Position numbers and translations under genes: made by a program
NCBI GenBank assembly: GCA_014380485.1
Contig: JACMJU010000081.1
Span: 1 to 38,891, forward strand
Source: Methyloceanibacter sp.
GTDB taxonomy: Bacteria; Pseudomonadota; Alphaproteobacteria; Rhizobiales; Methyloligellaceae
Direction of reading: 5' to 3'
DNA length: 38,891 nucleotides
Part shown: positions 18,899-27,713 of the stretch, piece by piece
How the letters are laid out: each line of letters starts with the position of its first letter
Numbering within the stretch: the first letter of the stretch is position 1
Notes under the pieces: model-generated
What the model was told of the DNA's origin: nothing
The model's database searches: none
Seen by the model: the letters and a program-made list of their open reading frames with translations, nothing else

Positions 18899-21800
18899 TT
18901 AGCCCTTGGTCTTCTTTGCGAACGCGCCGACCGAACCGAACCCGCCGCCGGTCGGTGTCTTGATGATGATGGCCTCGCCGGGCTCGAGCACCGTTTGGTC
19001 GGAGCTCTTGAGCCGCTCGAGCCGCCCTCCCTTTCGCCTGACCCAATTCTCGCCAAGCTGTCCCGCCTCGCCGCCGAACAGGCCGAAGGGCCTGACCTTG
19101 CGGAACCCTGAGAGGATCGCGCAGTCCATGCGCTCCAGGAAACGAACGACGCGAAGCGTCCCGTCGCCGGCGCACCATTCCCCCTTGCCGCCCGAGCCAC
19201 GCACGATCTCGAAGCGCTCGACCAGCACGGGGTAGCGAAGCTCCAGCACTTCGGGGTCGGTGAGGCGCGAATTGGTCATATGCGTCTGCACCGCCGCGGC
19301 GCCGTCGAAACCGGGTCCGGCCGGCGCGCCCGAGCAGATCGTCTCGTAATATTGATAGAGGTCGTTGCCGAAGGTGAGATTGTTCATCGTGCCTTGCGCC
19401 GAACCCAGTGTGCCGAGCGCCCCATAGAGGCAATTCACGATCGTCTGGCTCGTCTCCACATTGCCGGCAGCCACCGGCGCGGGGTAACGCGGCTTCAACA
19501 TCGAGCCCTTGGGCACGACGATCTTGATCGGGCGGAGGCATCCGGCGTTCAGGGGAATGTCGTCATCGACGAGTGTGCGGAACACGTAGAGCACGCACGC
19601 CCTCGTGATTGGCTCCGGGGCGTTGAACGCATCAGAAGTCTGTGCGCTGGTGCCGGTGAAATCGACCACGGCTTTTTTTGCCTTGCGATCGATCTTGATG
19701 GCGACCTTGATGAGGCTTCCCTGATCGGTCTCGACCTCGAAGCGTGCGTTTCTGAGCGTTACGATGGCCCGGGAGACGGCGTTGGCCGCATTGTCCTGCA
19801 CATGACCCATATAGGCCCGCACCACGGGCAGCCCGTAATGGCGGACCATGGTGCGGAGCTCTGCGGCGCCCTTCTCGTTGGCGGCGACTTGAGCCTTGAG
19901 GTCGGCAATGTTCTGCGCCGGGTTGCGCGCGGGGTAGGGGGCTTTGGTGAGACGCTCGAGCACGGCGTCTTCGCGGAAGCGCCCCCTCGCGACCAGCTTG
20001 AAGGGATCGATATAGACGCCTTCCTCCTCGATGCGGGTGGCCCTCGGACTCATCGAGCCGGGGGCGATCCCGCCGATATCGGCATGATGCCCGCGCGCGG
20101 CGACGAAGAAGAGTAGGTCGGGGCTGTTCTCGCCGAAGACCGGTGTGATCACGGTGATGTCGGGGAGATGCGTGCCGCCGTTATAAGGCGCGTTCAGCAT
20201 ATAGACATCGCCGGGCTTGAGCTTCTCGCCCACCTCTCGCAGCACGGTGGCGACGCTTCGGTCCATGGACCCGAGATGGACCGGGATATGCGGCGCATTG
20301 GCGATGAGGTTGCCTTTGGCGTCGAAGGTGGCACAGGAGAAGTCGAGCCGCTCTTTGATGTTGACCGAGCGCGCGGTGTTTTGCAGCGCATAGCCCATCT
20401 GCTCGGCGATCGAGACGAACAGATTATTGAACACCTCGACCATCACCGGATCGGCCTGTTTGCGGACCCGCGTTTGCGTCTTTCTGACGATGCGCGTGAG
20501 GAGGAGGTGATTGCGCGCCGTAATTTGCGCCTGCCATGCGGGCTCGACCACGACGGTCTGATGGTCCTCGATGATGAGGGCCGGTCCCGGGATCGACTGT
20601 CCCGGCGCGAGATTGCCGCGCAGGAAGACCGGCGTCGCGTGCCAGTCGCCCGCGGTAAAGATCCTCGTTTGCGCATCAGGCGCGGCCGGCGCGGTGGTCT
20701 GCTCCGTAGGATCGGGCTCGGCGATCGGCTCGCCGCCGCCTCTGGCCTCGACTTCGACCGCCTCGATCTCGATATCCTTCTCCGGACTGATGAAGCCGAA
20801 CCGTTTCTGATGCGCGACCTCGAACAACGCGCGCATGCCGCGTAATCTCGCCACCAAAATTGGAAGCGCGCTGTCGGTTCCGGCGTAACGGAGATGGGCC
20901 TGGGCGCTGACGGCGATGTCGCTGGCATCAACGCCTTGACGCAAAAGTTCCTGCCGCACCTCCTCTTCGAGCGGGGCTCGCATCTTGGCGAGCGCGGCAA
21001 GCCCGTCTTCGTCGAGCCGCCCGAGCACGGTCTGCGTGCGTGTCGCGCCGAGAGCGGCAAGCCCCATGCCATAGGCCGACAGCACGCCCGAGAGCGGGTG
21101 GATCAGCACCGATTTGATGCCGAGCGCGTCAGCCACGCGGCAGGCATGTTGTCCGCCGGCGCCGCCGAAGGAGTTGAGCACATACGCCGTCACATCGTAG
21201 CCACGCTGAACGGAGATGGTCTTGATCGCGTTCGCCATATTCTCGACGGCGATCCTGATGAAGCCGTCGGCGATCTCCTCGGGCGAACGCCCGTCGCCGA
21301 GCTTGCGGGCGAGCGATTTGAACGCTTTGCCCACGGACTCAGCGTCGAGCGGCTGGTCCTGCTTCGGACCGAAAATGCGCGGGAAGAAGTCGGGCTGCAG
21401 CTTGCCCGTCATGACATTGGCGTCGGTGACGGTGAGGGGACCCTGGCGCCGGTAGCAGAGCGGGCCTGGATCGGCCCCCGCCGAGTCGGGTCCGACGCGG
21501 AAGCGCGCCTCGTCATAATGGAGGATCGATCCGCCCCCGGCGGCGACGGTATGGATCAGCATCATCGGCGCGCGGACGCGTGCCCCCGCCACCTGACTTT
21601 CGAGGCTCCGCTCGTAAGCGCCGTCATAGTGGCAGACGTCGGTCGAGGTTCCGCCCATGTCGAAGCCAATGATTTTGGCGAAGCCGGCCGCCCGCGCAGT
21701 CTCGACCGCTCCCACCACGCCGCCCGCCGGTCCCGAGAGGATCGCGTCCTTGCCTCTGAAAAGGCGCGCCGATGTCAGTCCACCTGACGATTGCATGAAG

Positions 21801-22627
21801 AGCAACCGAGGATGTCCTGCCTCCCCCTTGTGGGGAGGCCGGCCCGCGGAGCCGGGCGGATGGGGGGCTTTCATTTGTGGCCCCGCCCCCCCTGCCGCCC
21901 TCGTTATCAAGGGGAGGGATGAAGAGACCGCAAGCGCGGTGGCGACGCGATCGACATAGCGGCGGAGCAGCGGCGAGAGATAGGCATCGACCACGGCGGT
22001 ATCGCCGCGGCCGACGAATTTCACGAGCGGGCTTACCTCATGGCTCGCCGAGACTTGCGTGAACCTTTCCTCGCGCGCGAGCCGGGCAGCCTCGCGCTCA
22101 TGCGCGGGGAAGGCGTAAGAATGCATAAAGACGATGGCGACGGCGGAGATGCCGTCGGCGCGCGCCGCCCGAAGCGCCGCCCGCGTCGCTTCGCGATCGA
22201 GCGGGATCTCGACACTGCCATTGGCGCGCACACGCTCCCGCACCTCGGCGACGCGGGCATAGAGCATTGAAGGCTTCTCGATCTGCCGTGCGAAGATCTT
22301 GGGCCGCGCCTGGTAGCCGATCTCGAGCGCGTCGCGGAAGCCTTGGCTGACGATGAGGAGCAGGGGATCGCCCTTGCGCTCGAGCAGCGCATTGGTGGCG
22401 ACGGTGGTCCCCATTCTGATGCTCGCGATCAGCTGCGCGGGGAGGGGGCGGTCGCGCGGGCAACCGAGCAGGTCGGCGATACCGGCAAGCGCGGCATCTT
22501 CGTAGGCCTGCGGATTGTCGGAAAGCAGCTTACGGGTGAGCAGCCTGCCGTCGGGCGCTCGCGCCACGAGGTCGGTGAAGGTGCCGCCGCGATCGATGAA
22601 GAACTGCCACGTGACGCTGCTAGTCAT
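18899..22627 (-). CDS. 5-oxoprolinase / hydantoinase (HyuA-HyuB fusion)
   Basis: 1242 residues. The N-terminal half is HyuA-like ([10 protein letters not shown] at residues 13-22, [30 protein letters not shown], actin-like ATP site); the C-terminal half is HyuB-like ([51 protein letters not shown]). The enzyme opens 5-oxoproline to glutamate using ATP. The start ATG overlaps the stop of the upstream gene (ATGA). About 35 extra residues ([16 protein letters not shown] through PPHKGEAG) sit between [11 protein letters not shown] and [11 protein letters not shown], where the family has only a short loop; they are encoded by an intergenic-type repeat (see 21819-21920). The reading frame is intact across it. 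Confidence 0.93.
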   Translation of the reverse strand: MTSSVTWQFFIDRGGTFTDLVARAPDGRLLTRKLLSDNPQAYEDAALAGIADLLGCPRDRPLPAQLIASIRMGTTVATNALLERKGDPLLLIVSQGFRDALEIGYQARPKIFARQIEKPSMLYARVAEVRERVRANGSVEIPLDREATRAALRAARADGISAVAIVFMHSYAFPAHEREAARLAREERFTQVSASHEVSPLVKFVGRGDTAVVDAYLSPLLRRYVDRVATALAVSSSLPLITRAAGGAGPQMKAPHPPGSAGRPPHKGEAGHPRLLFMQSSGGLTSARLFRGKDAILSGPAGGVVGAVETARAAGFAKIIGFDMGGTSTDVCHYDGAYERSLESQVAGARVRAPMMLIHTVAAGGGSILHYDEARFRVGPDSAGADPGPLCYRRQGPLTVTDANVMTGKLQPDFFPRIFGPKQDQPLDAESVGKAFKSLARKLGDGRSPEEIADGFIRIAVENMANAIKTISVQRGYDVTAYVLNSFGGAGGQHACRVADALGIKSVLIHPLSGVLSAYGMGLAALGATRTQTVLGRLDEDGLAALAKMRAPLEEEVRQELLRQGVDASDIAVSAQAHLRYAGTDSALPILVARLRGMRALFEVAHQKRFGFISPEKDIEIEAVEVEARGGGEPIAEPDPTEQTTAPAAPDAQTRIFTAGDWHATPVFLRGNLAPGQSIPGPALIIEDHQTVVVEPAWQAQITARNHLLLTRIVRKTQTRVRKQADPVMVEVFNNLFVSIAEQMGYALQNTARSVNIKERLDFSCATFDAKGNLIANAPHIPVHLGSMDRSVATVLREVGEKLKPGDVYMLNAPYNGGTHLPDITVITPVFGENSPDLLFFVAARGHHADIGGIAPGSMSPRATRIEEEGVYIDPFKLVARGRFREDAVLERLTKAPYPARNPAQNIADLKAQVAANEKGAAELRTMVRHYGLPVVRAYMGHVQDNAANAVSRAIVTLRNARFEVETDQGSLIKVAIKIDRKAKKAVVDFTGTSAQTSDAFNAPEPITRACVLYVFRTLVDDDIPLNAGCLRPIKIVVPKGSMLKPRYPAPVAAGNVETSQTIVNCLYGALGTLGSAQGTMNNLTFGNDLYQYYETICSGAPAGPGFDGAAAVQTHMTNSRLTDPEVLELRYPVLVERFEIVRGSGGKGEWCAGDGTLRVVRFLERMDCAILSGFRKVRPFGLFGGEAGQLGENWVRRKGGRLERLKSSDQTVLEPGEAIIIKTPTGGGFGSVGAFAKKTKG
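21819..21920. repeat. Palindromic repeat element inserted in-frame in the 5-oxoprolinase gene
   Basis: CTCCCCCTTG (21821-21830) and CAAGGGGAGG (21908-21917) are near-perfect inverted ends; CTCCCC and GGGGAG at the left end form a small hairpin, followed by GCGGAGCCGGGCGGATGGGG and a run GCCCCGCCCCCCC. This layout matches the intergenic repeats of Hyphomicrobiales. It is about 100 bp, carries no stop in the gene's frame, and translates to the Pro/Gly-rich insert described in the enzyme. Confidence 0.75.
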
Positions 22628-23154
22628 CCGATGCGCTTCAGTCCCGCGGCATAGCGCTTCCAGCGCTCGACATAGATTTCTGCGGCCCGCACGATCATCG
22701 CCCTTGCCGTCTCGTCGCTCTCGCGCACGGCTTTTGCCGGTGCGCCGAGGATCACCGCATTGTCGGGAAATTCCTTGCCCTCGGTGATGAGCGCACCCGC
22801 GCCGATCAGACAATTCGCCCCGATCCTCGCGCCGTTCAAGACGATGGCCCCCATGCCGACCAGGCTGGCATCGCCGATCGTGCAGCCATGCAGCACGACA
22901 TTGTGGCCGATGACGCAGTCGCGCCCGACGGTCAGCGGAAAGCCCGGATCGGTGTGCAACGTCGCATTGTCTTGAATCTGCGACCGGGCGCCGATCTCGA
23001 TCCACTCATTGTCGCCACGGAGCACCGAGCCGTACCAGATGCTCACCTCGGAATGGAGCCGCACGCGGCCGATCACCGAAGCGGTTTCAGCGATCCAGTA
23101 GAGCCCGTCCGCCGGAAATTCGGGCGCTGTCCCATCAAGCTCGTAGACGGCCAT
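22624..23154 (-). CDS. Gamma-carbonic anhydrase-like hexapeptide-repeat protein
   Basis: 176 residues, a left-handed beta-helix built from hexapeptide repeats ([22 protein letters not shown], then [16 protein letters not shown]). The three zinc ligands of the gamma-class are in place: His67 (TLHTD), His84 and His89 (IGHNVVLHG). The C-terminal helix follows GAPAKAVRE. Homologues are carbonic anhydrases or zinc/iron-binding relatives (YrdA/CaiE/PaaY group), and activity cannot be decided from sequence. ATG 23154 has GGGGAG upstream; the open frame beyond it is shadow. Its stop overlaps the 5-oxoprolinase start, so they form one unit. Confidence 0.93.
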   Translation of the reverse strand: MAVYELDGTAPEFPADGLYWIAETASVIGRVRLHSEVSIWYGSVLRGDNEWIEIGARSQIQDNATLHTDPGFPLTVGRDCVIGHNVVLHGCTIGDASLVGMGAIVLNGARIGANCLIGAGALITEGKEFPDNAVILGAPAKAVRESDETARAMIVRAAEIYVERWKRYAAGLKRIG

Positions 23155-23170
23155 ATGCGCTCCCCTTCGC

Positions 23171-24988
23171 CTATCGCTGGCCGCTTGAAGCCGGGCTTGC
23201 GGCGCGTAGCTTCCGTTCGAGACGTGCGACCTCGCCACGCAGCGTGCCGTTCTCCAGCTCCGCATACATCGCCGCCGCATCGGCGCCGAGTCTCGCGAGC
23301 ATCGCGCGCTCGTTCGTATCGAGGTCAGTGCCGGATTCATGCGGCCCGTAAAGCGAGACAGCAAAGCAGCGCACCGGATTGACGGCCGGTACGGCAAGGA
23401 CCGGGCGGGCGAGACCGCCGGGGAAATCCACGCCGTCTCCGTCCTGATCGGCCAGGCTGAAGGGTTTGCCTTCGATCGCGGGCGCAAGCATCGGTTCGTC
23501 ACTCTCGATCCGCCTCGCCGTGCCGCGACCCCAGCCCTTGCCATTGCCGTCGCGCGTGAACGCGGGCCCTTCGTGGCGGAACGCAGCGGCAGAAGCGAGC
23601 TTCAGCGCGTTGCAGGTTTCGTCCGCGAGCAGCCTATCGATCTCGGTGGCCTTTTTAGCGCCGCGAATGGCTTGCCCCAGCCTCCGCTCCGCCTCGTCGA
23701 CCGCCCTGTTGAAATAGCGATCGGCGAGGTGCACGGCCACTTCATGCAGCCGGGTAATCAGGAACACGGCCGCGGCCCCCATGACGATCCACGCCCAACC
23801 CGGCAGACTCAAATGCTTTTGGATGCGTTCGACTTCGTGGTGCAAAAAGAGAATCGGAACGCTGAGAGTGAGGCCCAAGATCGTCACCCGGCGAAGCGGG
23901 ATCATCACGTTCACCACCCGCGGCCGGCGCAACGCCTCGAACACGAACAGGCAGAGCACGCCGTTCACGAGATAGAGCAAACCGATGATGTCCTCACTCG
24001 GCGTGAAGTCTCCCCATTGGGTTCTGAAGATCGTGGTGGTCGAGGCCAAGTCGGCGCTGAGGAAGGCGGGGAGGCCGATGAGGCAGCCCCACAGCACCCA
24101 ACGCACGCGCTGATAGTCTTCGGGCTTCTGGGTTCGCCGCCTGATCAGCAGGATTACGACTGCGCAAAGAGCGACGAGGAAACCCATGAGAATCGCGACG
24201 CGGGTCAGCGTCTCGGCGGGATAGCCGAACAAGCTACGGTAGGAAGCGAGCGACACGACCGCAAAGACCAAAGCGACAATCGGCAACGCCCGTTCGACGC
24301 CGCGCCACCTGGCTTCGGTCTTGCTATTCGGCACGCGCAGCACAAAGAGCAGGAGCCCCGCATAGCCGGCGGACTGCGCGACGACCGTCGCGATCTCCTG
24401 CGCAAGCAGGAGCACCGGCCATGGCTCGAGGATGGCATAGAACACAAAGGCCAGACCGGGATTGAACCAGTTCACGTAGAGGAAGAAACCCCAGCTCATC
24501 GCCGATGGCCGCGTCCACACCAGCCACGCGGCGGCAAGCACGACCAGGACGCCGGCGATCTGACAGAGGACATTCACCGCGCGGACGAGAAAGTTCGACG
24601 GAGGCGGCTCCGCGACGACAGTCACCTGCCGCGCCGGCCGTCCATCTGTCGCGGCAAAGTCGAGCGTGACCGTTCGTCCCGGCAACAGATATTCGACGCC
24701 GGTAAGCACGGCGATTGTGCTGCCGCATTTTGCCAGCTCGCCGAGCGTGCAGCGCATGGCTTTAAGGTCGAGCCGGTCGCCGACCCTGATCCCGGCCCGC
24801 CACGCGGGCGAGGCGGCCTCATCGGGGAAAGTCTTGGTCACGTCGGTGACGAGGCCGTCATTATTGACGAAAAGACCCAAGGACCCGAGCGGCTGCGTGA
24901 CCCTCAGCAGGTCGGGAACGATCATCACCAGCCCCCACAAAGTGAGCGCCAGAAGCAGATATCGGCTCGGGGTCATCGGCAGCTTCAT
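23171..24988 (-). CDS. Multi-pass membrane protein with N-terminal PDZ-like and C-terminal GAF-like regions
   Basis: 605 residues. A first membrane helix (YLLLALTLWGLVMIVPDLL, residues 9-27) is followed by a periplasmic PDZ-like domain (SPAWRAGIRVGDRLDL; region about 35-125), then a block of about seven hydrophobic helices (residues about 130-400), and a cytoplasmic coiled region (HLADRYFNRAVDEAERRL) leading to a GAF-like domain with a C-terminal coiled coil (GEVARLERKLRA). This is the plan of membrane sensor proteins lacking a kinase domain. I do not know a named function. Start 24988 has AGGCGAG upstream. It precedes the gamma-carbonic anhydrase gene by 16 bp, so the three genes are likely one operon. 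Confidence 0.8.
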   Translation of the reverse strand: MKLPMTPSRYLLLALTLWGLVMIVPDLLRVTQPLGSLGLFVNNDGLVTDVTKTFPDEAASPAWRAGIRVGDRLDLKAMRCTLGELAKCGSTIAVLTGVEYLLPGRTVTLDFAATDGRPARQVTVVAEPPPSNFLVRAVNVLCQIAGVLVVLAAAWLVWTRPSAMSWGFFLYVNWFNPGLAFVFYAILEPWPVLLLAQEIATVVAQSAGYAGLLLFVLRVPNSKTEARWRGVERALPIVALVFAVVSLASYRSLFGYPAETLTRVAILMGFLVALCAVVILLIRRRTQKPEDYQRVRWVLWGCLIGLPAFLSADLASTTTIFRTQWGDFTPSEDIIGLLYLVNGVLCLFVFEALRRPRVVNVMIPLRRVTILGLTLSVPILFLHHEVERIQKHLSLPGWAWIVMGAAAVFLITRLHEVAVHLADRYFNRAVDEAERRLGQAIRGAKKATEIDRLLADETCNALKLASAAAFRHEGPAFTRDGNGKGWGRGTARRIESDEPMLAPAIEGKPFSLADQDGDGVDFPGGLARPVLAVPAVNPVRCFAVSLYGPHESGTDLDTNERAMLARLGADAAAMYAELENGTLRGEVARLERKLRAASPASSGQR

Positions 24989-25172
24989 CGCTCGCCTGAC
25001 AGATGTGGAATCGCGACGCTCCCATTGCCAGGATCGCGTAACCATTCCGTAATTGCGGGTTCTGGCAAGGGCAAAGGTGGCGTGCCAGAGACATTGGCCG
25101 AAAATCGATCGCCGACCGTCATCACCTCTCTGCTTGCGTACGAGGTCGCGCCGTCAAGCGCGGGTAACACCT

Positions 25173-25216
25173 AGTCCCCTCACCCGCCTCGCTTCGCTCC
25201 GCACCCTCTCCCGCGA
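25173..25216. repeat. Left half of a split palindromic repeat, including the left 9-bp target duplication
   Basis: The stretch GTCCCCTCACCCGCCTCGC through CACCCTCTCCCGCGA is the left part of an intergenic repeat interrupted by the insertion sequence. The last nine bases, CTCCCGCGA (25208-25216), are repeated after the element at 27110-27118. Joining the halves restores the hairpin CCCTCTCC-CGCGA-GGGGAGAGGG. Confidence 0.75.
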
Positions 25217-25244
25217 GGCGATGTTCCCCCTCTTGACATAAGGG
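25217..25244 (+). repeat. Left terminal inverted repeat of the IS1595 element
   Basis: Starts GGCGATGTTCCCC and ends GACATAAGGG. Differs from the right end at three positions (14, 15 and 18). Its TTGACA also serves as the -35 box of the transposase promoter. Confidence 0.9.
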
Positions 25245-25261
25245 CTTCATGTGCATATATC
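25233..25261 (+). promoter_or_regulatory. Transposase promoter partly inside the left inverted repeat
   Basis: TTGACA (25233-25238, full consensus) and TATATC (25256-25261) are separated by exactly 17 bp. The transposase ATG follows at 25283 after TAGGAGGCACGCC. Confidence 0.7.
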
Positions 25262-25282
25262 CTGTTCTATAGGAGGCACGCC

Positions 25283-26203
25283 ATGACCCGCAGAAAGCAG
25301 CCCAAGCCCGTTCACCAGCTTACGGTCAAGCAATTCGAGGCTATGTTCCCGGATGAGGACGCCTGCCGCGCCTATTTGAAGGCGCGTAGGTGGCCCAACG
25401 GCGTCCATTGCCCGCGTTGCGGCAATCCCCACGTCTATGAGCTGCATACCCGGCCGTGGCACTGGCAATGCACTCAGTGCGCCCCCGGCGGCTCTACCGG
25501 CTATCGGTTTTCGATCCTCACCGGGACCGTTTTCGAGAACACGAATAAGCCGCTCCGCGACTGGTTCCACGTCACCCATCTGCTGCTTACCGCCAAGAAG
25601 GGTATCAGTGCGCGCCAGCTTTGGCGCTACATGGGCTTCGGCTCGCTCAAGACCGCTTGGTACATGGCGCACCGGATCAGGGCCGCGCTTTCGGATCATC
25701 CTGTCGAGAAGCTTGGCGGGATTGTCGAGGTTGATGAGACCTATATCGGCGGCAAGTGGTATAACAAACACAAGGACAAGAGAGGCGGCGGGTCTGGCGG
25801 TCTCGGTTCTGGCAAGTCTGCCGTCATCGGTGCGATCAGCCGGAAGGGCAATGTTGTGCTTCGCGTGATCGACAACACCGACACCCGCACGCTTGATAGC
25901 TTTGTGCGCGAGACGGTTTGCACCAAGGTCAGCCTGCTCGCTACCGACAATCACTCTGGCTATCGGCTGCTCAAGGATAAGTATCCTCATGGCGTGATCT
26001 GCCATGAGGAAGGCCAGCACGTCATTGGTGCTGTTCACACCAACACGATTGAAGGCTTCTGGTCGATCCTGAAACGCGGCGTGGTTGGCACCTATCACAA
26101 GGTCAGCCGCAAGTACCTTCCGCTCTATGTTGCCGAGTTCCAGTTCCGCTATAACAACCGCATGAATGCTGACATTTTCGGAGCGGCGGTAGCACGTTGC
26201 TGA
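25283..26203 (+). CDS. IS1595 family transposase (ISXO2-like DDE domain)
   Basis: 306 residues, complete. An N-terminal zinc ribbon has Cys43/Cys46 (CPRC) and Cys63/Cys66 (CTQC); a helical region follows (GISARQLWRYMGFGSLKTAW); then the DDE-type catalytic core with Asp151 (VEVDETYIGG), Asp222 (ATDNHSGY) and Glu257 (NTIEGFWSILKRG). It ends FQFRYNNRMNADIFG, the family's usual end. AGGAGG lies 10 bases ahead of the ATG. It should catalyse cut-and-paste or copy-type movement of the flanking element. Confidence 0.95.
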   Translation: MTRRKQPKPVHQLTVKQFEAMFPDEDACRAYLKARRWPNGVHCPRCGNPHVYELHTRPWHWQCTQCAPGGSTGYRFSILTGTVFENTNKPLRDWFHVTHLLLTAKKGISARQLWRYMGFGSLKTAWYMAHRIRAALSDHPVEKLGGIVEVDETYIGGKWYNKHKDKRGGGSGGLGSGKSAVIGAISRKGNVVLRVIDNTDTRTLDSFVRETVCTKVSLLATDNHSGYRLLKDKYPHGVICHEEGQHVIGAVHTNTIEGFWSILKRGVVGTYHKVSRKYLPLYVAEFQFRYNNRMNADIFGAAVARC

Positions 26204-26262
26204 GGCGCAATAAGAGCCGCAAGAGGAAGCGGAAGCGCACTCAGAAGTAGGACGCTTTGGGG

Positions 26263-27023
26263 ATGTGCAAGCTTCCGACCGCAATTCTCCCGCAATGGCG
26301 TTATTGGCCTGCCGTCCCACTTGTCGGTCTTTTTCTGCTAGGCGTGCTTGGGTCATCGTGTGAACCACAGAACACTGCACAGCACGAGCACGCCGCCCAA
26401 AATGCCATAGACGATAAGCCGACCTTCTTCTTCTGGGTCTGGCAGTTGGCCGACACGCACAACAAGGGCATCGAAGCCATCTCTGCGGCCCTGCTTGTCG
26501 TTATCACTGCGTTTTTGATGTGGGTTGCTTGGCAGCAATTCAGGACGGCCCGCGCCGAACTGCGGGCCTATGTCCAGATGTCCCACAAGCCTCCAGGATT
26601 GAGGCTTGATGCTGACAGGGCGTCTGTCGTGATGCAGATTAAAAATCACGGGAGCACACCGGCCCGAGTAGAATATGTGCTTATGAAATTTGAGGTACTT
26701 CACCCAGGCGAAAAATTGCCCATCGAGCCGGACTACGTAGGAGGAACCAAAATGCCCTCTAGCGCCGCCTTTTTGGTTTCCGGCAAAAAGTTTTACATTC
26801 CGGGGATTCTGAATATTCGGACGAATGACGCCGCTGATCTTCGGAACGGGTTAGCACGGCAATCGTCTACGGCTACGTCCAATATCTTGATGCCTTCCGA
26901 CGAAGGCACCGAGCTGGCTACGCGAGGCAATACATTCCATCGTGGCAACCCAACAATCTCGGCTTCGTGAACGAGGTCGCCTACAACTATGACCGCCGCC
27001 GCTGGTGGTGGCAGAACCACTAG
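26263..27023 (+). pseudogene. Passenger gene of the IS1595 element, membrane protein, frameshifted
   Basis: The frame from ATG 26263 encodes a hydrophobic N-terminus (WPAVPLVGLFLLGVLGSSC), a second membrane span (AISAALLVVITAFLMWVAW) and a soluble domain with ELRAYVQMSHKP. That frame ends at 26970 in unlikely sequence. From about 26855 the next frame gives IVYGYVQYLDAFRRRHRAGY, then GFVNEVAYNYDRRRWWWQNH and a stop at 27021-27023, a convincing continuation. One base lost between about 26845 and 26862 explains both. Similar two-helix proteins with an RAYV motif are frequent in mobile DNA; their function is not known. The broken state does not affect the transposase. Confidence 0.75.
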
Positions 27024-27081
27024 CGAAGTCCCAAAACAACCCAAGAGGCCGGCCTGTCGCAGCCACCTTAGTAGCTTATTC

Positions 27082-27109
27082 CCCTTATGTCGAGTAGGGG
27101 AACATCGCC
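27082..27109 (-). repeat. Right terminal inverted repeat of the IS1595 element
   Basis: The plus strand reads CCCTTATGTCGAGTAGGGG then AACATCGCC, the complement of the left end with three mismatches. The next nine bases are the CTCCCGCGA duplication. Confidence 0.9.
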
Positions 27110-27131
27110 CTCCCGCGAGGGGAGAGGGACA
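27110..27131. repeat. Right half of the split palindromic repeat, with the right target duplication
   Basis: CTCCCGCGA (27110-27118) followed by GGGGAGAGGGAC. It completes the hairpin begun at 25173-25216. Confidence 0.75.
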
Positions 27132-27289
27132 TACATTGAATGTTGGCGGCGACCGGCGCGAAGGGATATTCGCTGTTCCGATAGGAGCCCGGCCAGGGGG
27201 GAGCGGGAGGCCGGCGTACGGCCTTGTAACGCCTACCCCCCTCGGCTATGAGGGTCGCCGGCCTTAATCAAATCGCCGTAAGTGACCAC

Positions 27290-27607
27290 ATGGATACCGA
27301 AGTACCCAAGGACGCGCCGCGGCACGGCGGCAACATTTTCACGATCTTCATCACCTCGCTGAGCGCCGCCATCGTCGTGGCCGGCGGGCTCGGCATCGTG
27401 CTCCAGGCCGGCATCTTGGCCGCGGTGGCCCGGATGGGGCTTGGCCCTTCCTTCCTCTGGGCCGGGACCGCGATCAATGCCGCGCTGACCCTTTGGCTTG
27501 CGGTCTGGACCTTCGCCCGTTCTTGGCACGTGGAGCGCCGTCTTAAGGCCGGCCTCGAAGTGGACGAGCCGAAACTCTCAATACTGGCCAATTTCCGCGG
27601 CTCTTGA
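27290..27607 (+). CDS. Small two-span membrane protein of unknown function
   Basis: 105 residues. After a polar start (MDTEVPKDAPRHGGN) two hydrophobic segments follow, IFITSLSAAIVVAGGLGIVL and FLWAGTAINAALTLWLAVW, and a basic then acidic tail (RSWHVERRLKAGLEVDEP). ATG 27290 is preferred to 27248 as the upstream residues are unlike a coding start, though the ribosome-binding site is weak. It is followed by the DjlA-like gene on the same strand, about 105 bp away. I cannot name the family. Confidence 0.7.
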   Translation: MDTEVPKDAPRHGGNIFTIFITSLSAAIVVAGGLGIVLQAGILAAVARMGLGPSFLWAGTAINAALTLWLAVWTFARSWHVERRLKAGLEVDEPKLSILANFRGS

Positions 27608-27713
27608 CCATGGCCGCACGGTCGGGCCGCGGGCGCAAGTGATTCCGCATGCGGCTCCGGCCAAAAGTCCCTATGCTTTCGCCAAAGCAACAATTTTTGA
27701 GGGAATTCCAATC

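Larger units (their letters stand above)
25217..27109 (+). mobile_element. Complete IS1595-family insertion sequence with passenger gene
   Basis: 1893 bp bounded by inverted ends: GGCGATGTTCCCC...GACATAAGGG on the left (25217-25244) and its complement on the right (27082-27109), 25 of 28 bases matching. Each side carries the 9-bp CTCCCGCGA (8 or 9 bp duplicated, since one base is ambiguous; IS1595 elements usually duplicate 8). It encodes one intact ISXO2-like transposase and one passenger gene that is frameshifted. IS1595-family elements with passengers are known. The clean ends and duplication point to a fairly recent insertion. Confidence 0.92.

Noticed and set aside
23339-25174. A 611-codon open frame on the plus strand
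   Set aside because: Antisense to the multi-pass membrane protein whose helices and PDZ-like domain are credible; the plus frame is a low-complexity charged shadow.
27208-27264. Inverted repeat AGGCCGGCG/CGCCGGCCT after the IS
   Set aside because: Nine-base arms with a 39-base loop are likely by chance in such GC-rich DNA, and there is no U-run.
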